From Gelidibacter algens (lineage in GTDB: Bacteria > Bacteroidota > Bacteroidia > Flavobacteriales > Flavobacteriaceae): a stretch of DNA of 64,000 bases. The notes below the pieces were generated by a model. That model did no database searches. It was given only the letters and a program-made list of their open reading frames with translations, and had not been told where the DNA came from. A program made the position numbers and the translations under genes. Of the stretch, positions 25,386 to 32,255 are shown piece by piece (position 1 is the stretch's first letter; each line of letters starts with the position of its first letter). Location of the stretch: the NCBI RefSeq assembly GCF_001678675.1, contig NZ_LZRN01000004.1:102210-166209 (forward strand), read 5' to 3'.

Positions 25386-28300
25386 TTAAAAATCAATTCC
25401 AATTTTAAACCCAATACTTCTGGTGGTGGCATAGCTCATGTCTTCAACACCACTCACAAATCCGTTGCCTTGAACTGCCAATTGCTCAGGATCTACGTGC
25501 GGATTTTCTGTAATGACGAATAAATTATTTCCAATGATGGAAAAATTGGCTTTAGCACCTTCTTGCAAACCTAAAAAGCCATTTTTCAAATTCACGGAAT
25601 ACCCAAGTGAGAATTGACGCAATTTTAAAAAGGAAGCATCATAAGTATTGTTTTCTTCATGATTTCTATCGTAAAATTGTCTGTAATAACTTTCCGCCGA
25701 AACAGCAGTTGTATTCGGAACATATACAGGATTTTCAGCAGTTCCTGTATTGAAAACACCTAGTGGAACGATGCCTTCTTCAGGACGGAATGATGTTTCC
25801 TCCAATTGACCACCAACAGTCGCCAAGGCTCGTGTGCGTGATACAAATTCGCCACCTTGTCGCCAATCGAACAAGAAGCTCAAATTCCAATTTTTATAAT
25901 TGAAACTATTGTTCCATCCCAACATAAAATCTGGATTGTAGTTGCCTATTTTTCGCAGTGTATTATCCGCAATATAACGTCCGTTGGCATCTAGAATGAA
26001 ATCACCATGTTCATTTCTCGTATATCCTGTTCCGTATATATCTCCTATGCGTCCACCTTCTTCCACTTGAAACCAAACCGTTTGATTGGCACTATCATAA
26101 ATTCGGCTGTAGGCGAGTGTCAATCGTCCATCGGCTTGAGGTAATTCTTTTATGGTGGAACGGTTGGCGCTAAAATTGAAGGTGCTGTTCCATTTAAAAT
26201 TAAAATTTCTAATAGGAATGATCCCCAAAATAGCTTCTACACCTTGCGTATTCACTTTACCGCCATTAACCACTTGTTGATTGTAACCAGAAGAAATGGC
26301 AATGGGCAATGAAATAATTTGATCTTTTGTATTGGCATTATAATAAGTGACATCTAAATTCAGTCGGTCTTTAAAGAATCGGACATCGGCACCAAATTCA
26401 TAAGACGTGGTTTGCTCAGGTTTTAAATTGGCATTTGGGATAAAATTCTGATTGCTGAATGTTGGTTGTCCATTAAAGGTAGTCTGAGAAATAAAAGCTC
26501 CAGATGTTTGGTAAGGCGCTGTATCATTTCCCACTTGTGCCACACTTGCCCTTAATTGCGCAAATGAAAAAACGTCAGGAAGTTCGGTACCATTTGACAA
26601 GATGAAACTTGTTGAAACTGAAGGGTAAAAGAATGACGTGCCGTCTACAGAAAACGGTGTTGCCAAGGCACTTGACCAATCATTTCGTCCCGTGATATCC
26701 AAATACAGAAAGTCTTTAAAACCGAATTTGGCAATGCCATAAAAGGAATTGATGCGCTTTTGAGATTCGAATTGAAAGACGTCAATTGGCGATGCGGCAT
26801 TATTCAAATTATAAATTCCGGGTTGTGCCAGGCTATTTGTTTGCGATTGTTTTGTAGATGCTGTCTGATCCAATCTATTGCCACCAAGAGAGATGTCGAA
26901 AGAAAAATCTCCAAAAGGAGTGTTGTAATTGATTAGGAAATCTGTATTGACTTCTCGATAAAAGACTTCGTGTTCTGCATACGCACCATTTTTAAAACGA
27001 TTGCTGCTATAGGCACGACGGAATTGTCGTTTTTCACTTGAATAATCCATTCCTGAGCGTAAACTGATACTAAAATGCTCAGTAAAATTCTGTTTAATGG
27101 CTATGTTTCCAAAAACGCGGTCACGTTCAAAGGAGTTGCGATTTTCCAACAATGTAAAATATGGATTGTCAAAATAGGTGTAATTGAAAGAATACTGTTG
27201 TACATTTTCCAAACCTGGTTGCCAGTAATTTTTCATATTTTCAATATTCAAAGAACGAGGTCCCCAAGCTACCAAGGCATAATTGACGTTTTCACTTCCA
27301 TAACCGTTTGACGGACGATTGTCACTTGAAGAATTTACATAACTAATTGCAGAATTGATTTCAGTTTTTGAAGAAGGCTTAAAACTTAATTTCGCACTTG
27401 CAGTCTGACGGTCTAAATTCACACCAGGAATGATGGATTCACTACGCAAATCAGTAAATGATAAACGGTAATTGCCTGTTTCAAAACTGTTGGATACTGC
27501 AATGTTGTTAATGGTCGTGATGCCCGTTTGGTAATAATCCTTGAGATTATCAGGATGAGACACAAAAGGCGTTGCAGTAATTGGCACCCCACTATATAAT
27601 GAGGTATCAGCACCACGAACTATCGTGCCATCTGGCAACACTACCGGACTGTCATATTGCGGTATGAGCAAACCAGAATCTAAACGAGGTCCCCAAGAAT
27701 AGCTGATCAAATCATTGGTACCACCACCAAGTCCGTCTACATATTCAAACTGTGCTGAATTTCCTTGCCCATATTGATTTTGAAATTTAGGAAGCCTAAA
27801 GGCACTATCGACAAATAGGGAAGAATTAAAACTAATGCCTAGGCCTTTGGATTTGCTGCCATCTTTCGTTTTAATTACAATGACGCCGTTTGAAGCCCGT
27901 GTACCATAAAGTGCCGCTGCGCTAGGACCTTTTAAAACGGTTACAGATGCAACGTCATCTGGATTAACTTCCATGGCGCCATTTCCAAAATCAATTTCCT
28001 GAAATCCGGCTGCAGCTTCATTGGTGACATTAAACACGGTTTCGTTATTGATTGGAATGCCATCTACCACAAAAAGTGGATTATTATTCGAAAAAGAAGC
28101 TTCACCGCGGATGGTTATTTTTGATGACGAGCCAACCCCTGTGGCACCTTGTGTTATTGTTACACCTGCCAGTTTTCCAGCTAAATTGTCCAAAAAATTA
28201 ACGGTCTTAACTTCTGATACATCTTTCGATTGTATGGATTGTACGGTATAGCCCAATTCTTTGGTTTCCCGTTCAAGACCCAAAGCAGTGACAACTATTT

Positions 28301-28598
28301 CATTCAAATTGGTCAATGATTCCGTCATGACTACATTTAAGACTTTTCTATTGCCAACAGTTATGGTTTGTGTTTCAAATCCGATAAATGAGAATTTGAG
28401 TTGATCTTCATTTGACGTGACTACAATGGTATAATTGCCATTGTCGTCAGAATTTGTAGATGTTCCATTGGAGGAAATTATGGTAACATAAGGCAATGGT
28501 TCGCCATTTTCAGAACTTGTTATCGTTCCTGTAACTGTAGATTGTGCAACGCTAAAACATGAAAATAGCAGCAGCACACCAACATATAGTTGCTTCAT
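25386..28598 (-). CDS. SusC/RagA-family TonB-dependent transporter
   Basis: A 1070-residue outer-membrane transporter. After a signal peptide (to about residue 18) comes a carboxypeptidase-D-like domain (about 20-95), then the EIVVTALGLERETKELGY junction that is characteristic of SusC proteins, a plug domain with GVTITQG, the PDDVASVTVLKGPSAAALYGTRASNGVIVI block, and a large barrel ending in IGIDF. It imports a ligand with TonB energy together with SusD just downstream. The neighbours are ArsS, two DUF2064 transferases and a symporter rather than glycoside hydrolases, which is unusual for a polysaccharide locus. Confidence 0.95.
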   Translation of the reverse strand: MKQLYVGVLLLFSCFSVAQSTVTGTITSSENGEPLPYVTIISSNGTSTNSDDNGNYTIVVTSNEDQLKFSFIGFETQTITVGNRKVLNVVMTESLTNLNEIVVTALGLERETKELGYTVQSIQSKDVSEVKTVNFLDNLAGKLAGVTITQGATGVGSSSKITIRGEASFSNNNPLFVVDGIPINNETVFNVTNEAAAGFQEIDFGNGAMEVNPDDVASVTVLKGPSAAALYGTRASNGVIVIKTKDGSKSKGLGISFNSSLFVDSAFRLPKFQNQYGQGNSAQFEYVDGLGGGTNDLISYSWGPRLDSGLLIPQYDSPVVLPDGTIVRGADTSLYSGVPITATPFVSHPDNLKDYYQTGITTINNIAVSNSFETGNYRLSFTDLRSESIIPGVNLDRQTASAKLSFKPSSKTEINSAISYVNSSSDNRPSNGYGSENVNYALVAWGPRSLNIENMKNYWQPGLENVQQYSFNYTYFDNPYFTLLENRNSFERDRVFGNIAIKQNFTEHFSISLRSGMDYSSEKRQFRRAYSSNRFKNGAYAEHEVFYREVNTDFLINYNTPFGDFSFDISLGGNRLDQTASTKQSQTNSLAQPGIYNLNNAASPIDVFQFESQKRINSFYGIAKFGFKDFLYLDITGRNDWSSALATPFSVDGTSFFYPSVSTSFILSNGTELPDVFSFAQLRASVAQVGNDTAPYQTSGAFISQTTFNGQPTFSNQNFIPNANLKPEQTTSYEFGADVRFFKDRLNLDVTYYNANTKDQIISLPIAISSGYNQQVVNGGKVNTQGVEAILGIIPIRNFNFKWNSTFNFSANRSTIKELPQADGRLTLAYSRIYDSANQTVWFQVEEGGRIGDIYGTGYTRNEHGDFILDANGRYIADNTLRKIGNYNPDFMLGWNNSFNYKNWNLSFLFDWRQGGEFVSRTRALATVGGQLEETSFRPEEGIVPLGVFNTGTAENPVYVPNTTAVSAESYYRQFYDRNHEENNTYDASFLKLRQFSLGYSVNLKNGFLGLQEGAKANFSIIGNNLFVITENPHVDPEQLAVQGNGFVSGVEDMSYATTRSIGFKIGIDF

Positions 28599-28688
28599 AA
28601 AATTTTATTCTTTAGTTAATAAATGTTTGGTTTGAAGAGGACTTCAAGGATTGAGAAGAAACAGCAGCTTCTAATTTCTCAATACTCG

Positions 28689-29399
28689 TTAAGCATAAAT
28701 AAAATGGGGAGAACCCTTGTTGAAATAAGAATTTTGAAAGGAAGTTGTAAAGTGAAACTGAAAAGAATAGTCTATTTGATTAGCTTCTAAAATGACTTCA
28801 AGAAGTGCGATTTTTAAACATGAAGCAATGTACTTTTTACTCCCAAGAATAAATTTGATATCAGAAACAGTGTCGATATCCGATAAAGCTTCAAGTTTGA
28901 ATACTCGGGTATTATTAGCTTCAATTAGGCGATAAAAGCTATGCGACAATCGTGAAGTTTGCCAAGGTAATTTTAAAAAAGTTTCTGCACTGAAATGCGA
29001 TTTTTTCAATCCCATCAAGTAAAACCCGCCATCCAAAGAAGGTCCCAATACAATGTCATGGTTTTTTAATTCCTTCGCTGCCTGAATGATTTGGCCGGAT
29101 TTTAAATGCGGTGTATCGTTTCCAATTGAAATGACCGAGTCAAATCCCTTATCATAAATCGATTGAATGGCATTTGTGAATCGTTCAGCAAAGGTAGCTC
29201 CAATTTGCTCATTTTCAGAAATATGGAAATATGGAAGACCCGTTGCTTTGACTTTTTTAAGCGTTTGGCAATTTAGTTCATCAAACAGAAGTTGTGATGA
29301 CTTGAATTGTTTTGCAAACGCCTCCTGTTGTCCGGAGTTTGCAAAGATTAATATGGCGGTTTTGTTATTCAAAAGTGGGGTTTTTAGCCACGAATTCAC
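28689..29399 (-). CDS. Diverged DUF2064 glycosyltransferase-like protein
   Basis: A 236-residue paralogue of the transferase at 20315-20986. The acidic SIGNDTPHL and GPSLDGGFYLMGL motifs are kept, but the KTRL nucleotide-binding signature after the first strand is replaced (ANSGQQEAFAKQFK), so activity may differ or be lost. The C-terminal 60 residues after the LSDIDTVSDI motif are an extra tail. The start is uncertain: the GTG at 29399 lies inside a CACGAAT repeat; a TTG at 29372 would place the first strand TAILIFANS normally. It is 54 bp after ArsS and 90 bp before SusC. Confidence 0.75.
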   Translation of the reverse strand: MNSWLKTPLLNNKTAILIFANSGQQEAFAKQFKSSQLLFDELNCQTLKKVKATGLPYFHISENEQIGATFAERFTNAIQSIYDKGFDSVISIGNDTPHLKSGQIIQAAKELKNHDIVLGPSLDGGFYLMGLKKSHFSAETFLKLPWQTSRLSHSFYRLIEANNTRVFKLEALSDIDTVSDIKFILGSKKYIASCLKIALLEVILEANQIDYSFQFHFTTSFQNSYFNKGSPHFIYA

Positions 29400-29403
29400 G
29401 AAT
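29387..29403. repeat. Short direct-repeat motif GCCACGAATTCACGAAT, copy 1
   Basis: The same 17 bases occur at 40772-40788, and a related CACGGATTACACGAATT occurs at about 34552-34570. Here the motif contributes the possible GTG start of the diverged transferase. It has the look of a short intergenic repeat common in the phylum. Confidence 0.6.
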
Positions 29404-29453
29404 CATTTTTTATTTCTTTTTCCTTTGGGGAAATGTCAGAAGGACAAAGGGGA

Positions 29454-30506
29454 CTATGTCACACTACCTTGGCAACTACTGCCTGCCCCTGCGGTACACC
29501 CATAACAATGTTGGGAGATCGTGATGGTTCTGCCATCTAAAAGTTCTTCGTTGTATTCTGAAATATGTTTTACGTTACTGTTCACTGGTAAATTCAACAT
29601 CTGGTTAAAATCACAATCGTACAAATATCCATCCCAACTTATGGATAAGGTATTTGTGCACATCACGTTTTTTACCGCGGCTGGATTGTAGGCTTCCACT
29701 AAGGAGTACATATAGTCTTCATAGTTTTCTGAAGCGATCAAATAATCTAAAAAGCGAGCTATAGGTAAATTCGTAATCGCAAAAAGATTATGGAAATGAA
29801 TATCAAAATCTTCCTTTAATGCTTTCTTGAAATCTTTCTCCATGCTGGCTTGATTTCCGGGTAAAAATGCACCTGAAGGATTGTAAACCAAATCCAAGCG
29901 CAAATCACTATCTGGGATGCCATAGCCAACAGCATTTAAATCTTTTAAAGCCTGTATAGATTTATCAAAAACCCCATCACCACGTTGCTTGTCAGTTTTT
30001 CCTTTGGTCCAATGTGGCATTGAGGAAATAACATGAACGTTGTGCTGCTTGAAAAATTCAGGCAGATCATAATACTTTTTATTGGCTCTAATGATGGTAA
30101 GATTGGAACGCACGATAAAATCCTTAATCCCAGCTTTTGAAGCTTCATCCACAAACCATCTGAAATCAGGATTCATTTCAGGTGCGCCTCCAGTCAAGTC
30201 TAACGTGTGTGCTCCCGTGTTTTTAATGACTTCCAAACATTGTTTCATCGTTTCTCGGGTCATAATTTCCTTGCGATCAGGTCCTGCATCTACATGGCAA
30301 TGCTCACACACCTGATTGCACATGTAGCCAACGTTGATTTGTAAAATTTCAAGTTTTTTCGCCTTTAGCGGAAACTGCCCAGTCTCGGCAATCTTATCCT
30401 TGAATTTTGGTAAATCGCCATTCTGGAAAATACCGTTCGATAAAATTTCGAGCTGTCTGTTGCTGTTTGCTAAGTCGCTTTTTCGCTTATGTAAGGATTT
30501 AATCAT
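29454..30506 (-). CDS. arsS: Arsenosugar biosynthesis radical SAM protein ArsS
   Basis: A 350-residue radical SAM enzyme. The 4Fe-4S motif CxxxCxxC is at C63-C67-C70 (CNQVCEHCHVDAGP), with the GGE-like LTGGAPEMN after it, and the C-terminal Cys-rich tail QHCYGCTAGAGSSCQG is the signature of the ArsS (TIGR04167) family. ArsS transfers a 5'-deoxyadenosyl group from SAM to dimethylarsenite, giving the arsenoadenosine precursor of arsenosugars. The family assignment is firm; activity in this organism is inferred. It follows the CxxC peroxidase-like gene on the same strand. ArsM, which should make the methylated arsenical, is not in the window. Confidence 0.9.
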   Translation of the reverse strand: MIKSLHKRKSDLANSNRQLEILSNGIFQNGDLPKFKDKIAETGQFPLKAKKLEILQINVGYMCNQVCEHCHVDAGPDRKEIMTRETMKQCLEVIKNTGAHTLDLTGGAPEMNPDFRWFVDEASKAGIKDFIVRSNLTIIRANKKYYDLPEFFKQHNVHVISSMPHWTKGKTDKQRGDGVFDKSIQALKDLNAVGYGIPDSDLRLDLVYNPSGAFLPGNQASMEKDFKKALKEDFDIHFHNLFAITNLPIARFLDYLIASENYEDYMYSLVEAYNPAAVKNVMCTNTLSISWDGYLYDCDFNQMLNLPVNSNVKHISEYNEELLDGRTITISQHCYGCTAGAGSSCQGSVT

Positions 30507-30539
30507 ATTCTTGTTTAATGCATTCTACTTGATAAAAAG

Positions 30540-30559
30540 ATCCCGATAAATATCGGGAT
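30540..30559. repeat. Palindrome ATCCCGATA/TATCGGGAT
   Basis: Perfect 9-bp arms with an AA loop between arsS and the peroxidase-like gene. There is no T-run after it on the minus strand, so it is not a standard terminator; it may be a processing or attenuating hairpin or another dispersed palindrome. Confidence 0.65.
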
Positions 30560-30601
30560 GAGCGATCTGTAAGATTTTGTTTCACAAAATCAACAGCCTG
30601 C

Positions 30602-30937
30602 TCACATCTCTAATTTATTCACTTTATTCATCATTTGCACACCGTGTACCAGGGTTGCGCCAGCTTTAATTGCGGCGCCAACATGTAAAGCTTCCATCAT
30701 CTCTTCTTTGGTAATGCCACGTTGCAAACCATCTTGGGTGTAGGCATCAATACAATACGGGCATTGCTCAGTGTGGGCGACGGCCAAAGCGATTAAGGAC
30801 TTTTCGCGAGCGGATAGTTTCCCTTCTTCGAAAACTTTTCCATAATAATCAAAAAATTTGGTACCAAGTTCTTCGTTCCATTCGGTGATTTTTCCAAATT
30901 TTTTGAGATCTGCTGGGTCGTAATAGGTTTTTTGCAT
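30602..30937 (-). CDS. Carboxymuconolactone decarboxylase/AhpD-like protein associated with ArsS
   Basis: A 111-residue helical protein of the CMD/AhpD superfamily. It has the redox motif CPYCIDAYTQ (Cys59, Cys62) followed by GITKEEMMEALHVGAAIKAGATLVHG, the usual proton-relay and interface helix. A subfamily of such peroxidase-like proteins is linked to ArsS radical SAM genes, which fits the gene order. It may protect against, or reduce, arsenical or peroxide intermediates with its dithiol. It is the first gene of the minus-strand run that contains arsS. A 169-bp spacer with no visible feature lies before it. Confidence 0.88.
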   Translation of the reverse strand: MQKTYYDPADLKKFGKITEWNEELGTKFFDYYGKVFEEGKLSAREKSLIALAVAHTEQCPYCIDAYTQDGLQRGITKEEMMEALHVGAAIKAGATLVHGVQMMNKVNKLEM

Positions 30938-31106
30938 GAGTTTTATGTTGTTGGTTATACGTACGAGAAAAAGTGCGATTGAGTTTTTAAGTCGGTAATA
31001 TTGTCTAAACTTAACTGAAATCCTAATATAATAAAACGATTGGGTTTTAATTGAAGCAGTAGAAGAGTTCTAGTATAGAAATTCAAACTGACAATGAGTG
31101 GTTTTA

Positions 31107-31586
31107 CTAGTAAACCGTTTTATCGTCTTTATCGCTCCATTTTTGGAATGGTTCCAAAGCGATATCTCGCGCCACTTGTTCAAAAGGAATGCTTCGTTTT
31201 TCGTAAGGTAACTCAATTTCCTTGTAGATAAACTCATCGTCAAAATCAATGTCTGCAGCATCTTTTTGGCTACAGCCATAGTATACTTTGTCTGGTCTTG
31301 CCCAATAGATGGCGCCAAAACACATGGGGCATGGTTCGCAGGACGTGTAAATTGTACAACCTTCCAATTGAAAGGAATTTAAGTTTTTGCAGGCATCTCT
31401 AATGGCCATCACTTCAGCGTGCGCCGTTGGGTCGTTGTTGGAAGTTACTTTATTATTGCCTCTTCCGACAATTTTTCCATCTTTTACAATGACGCATCCA
31501 AAAGGGCCGCCTTCATTATTCTGCATGCCTTTTAGTGCTGCGTTGACAGCTTCGAGCATGAATTTGTTTTCGTTGTCTTTATTCAT
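31107..31586 (-). CDS. Nucleoside/guanine deaminase (cytidine deaminase-like fold)
   Basis: A 159-residue zinc deaminase. The catalytic HAE (56-58) and the zinc-binding PCPMC (85-89) are visible, and the GGPFGCVIV and YYGCSQKDAADIDFDDEFIYKE segments are typical of guanine deaminase-type proteins. It would deaminate guanine to xanthine or a related base in the cytoplasm. The next gene downstream in the same direction would be the CMD-type protein, 169 bp away, so the two are probably separate transcripts. Cytosine or tRNA adenosine deamination are less likely because TadA proteins have a different length and C-terminus. Confidence 0.88.
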   Translation of the reverse strand: MNKDNENKFMLEAVNAALKGMQNNEGGPFGCVIVKDGKIVGRGNNKVTSNNDPTAHAEVMAIRDACKNLNSFQLEGCTIYTSCEPCPMCFGAIYWARPDKVYYGCSQKDAADIDFDDEFIYKEIELPYEKRSIPFEQVARDIALEPFQKWSDKDDKTVY

Positions 31587-31597
31587 TTACTTCAATT

Positions 31598-31921
31598 TTA
31601 ATCTACAAAAGTCTCTTTGATGATGGCTTTGCAGTTTGTAATTTCTTTAATGGTTAATGATTCAAAAATTTTAACAATTCTTGATTTATCAATAGTTCGG
31701 ATTTGGTCTATGGCCACCATACCTTTTTTTCCGTTATGATTGACAGCAACTCTTGTAGGATATTTTTTGAGATTTGTGGTCATTGGTGCGACCACAATTG
31801 TATCCATGTGTCTATTCAATTCATTTGGCGAAATAATGACACATGGTCTCGTTTTCTGAATTTCGCTTCCAATGGATGGGTCTAAATTGACCAAAACAAT
31901 CATATATTGCGTTAGTTCCAT
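31598..31921 (-). CDS. mazF: MazF/PemK-family endoribonuclease toxin
   Basis: A 107-residue protein with the PemK/MazF beta-barrel pattern: VLVNLDPSIGSEIQKTRPCVIISP (substrate-loop Arg in TRP), IVVAPMTTNLKKYPTRV and the late DQIRTIDKSRIV strand. Such toxins cut single-stranded mRNA at short sequences. Its 5' end overlaps the upstream antitoxin gene by 10 bp, the standard arrangement. It ends 11 bp before the deaminase start, so read-through could place the deaminase under the same control. Confidence 0.9.
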   Translation of the reverse strand: MELTQYMIVLVNLDPSIGSEIQKTRPCVIISPNELNRHMDTIVVAPMTTNLKKYPTRVAVNHNGKKGMVAIDQIRTIDKSRIVKIFESLTIKEITNCKAIIKETFVD

Positions 31922-32157
31922 TCTTCAAAGGTTTCGTCTTCAAAAACAGAATCCATCAATGGTTTGCCATCACCCTCTTGATGCATTTTTTCAAATGCTT
32001 TATCCCAACCTTTTCGAGGTTCATCTATAGGTTTCAGGATGATTTGGTCATCTTCAAGTATCAATTCCACTTTATTTTGGATGTTGTATTTTTCTAAAAT
32101 GGTTTTGCTCAAACGTAAACCTTTCGAATTTCCTATTTTAATGATTGTTACTTCCAT
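31912..32157 (-). CDS. mazE: MazE-like AbrB-fold antitoxin
   Basis: An 81-residue protein with the swapped-hairpin AbrB/MazE DNA-binding start (VTIIKIGNSKGLRLSKTILEKYNI) and an acidic, probably disordered tail ending DETFEEWN that would block the toxin. It precedes mazF with a 10-bp overlap. The protein normally represses its own promoter; the 98-bp spacer upstream should contain the operator, but I could not identify a clear palindrome. Confidence 0.9.
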   Translation of the reverse strand: MEVTIIKIGNSKGLRLSKTILEKYNIQNKVELILEDDQIILKPIDEPRKGWDKAFEKMHQEGDGKPLMDSVFEDETFEEWN

Positions 32158-32255
32158 AAGTTTTAAAATGTGATTACAAAGTTATTACATTAATTTCTGA
32201 AAAGCAAGAGATTTGCATTTATTTAGGTAACACCGATAATTATAAAAACCTTGGA

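Noticed and set aside
30540..30559. ATCCCGATA/TATCGGGAT as terminator of the peroxidase-like gene
   Set aside because: No T-run follows on the minus strand, so I list it only as a palindrome.
16458..30937. Whether an arsM arsenite methyltransferase is present in the cluster
   Set aside because: No protein in the window has a SAM-methyltransferase GxGxG domain with the conserved ArsM cysteines; hsdM is the only evident methyltransferase.
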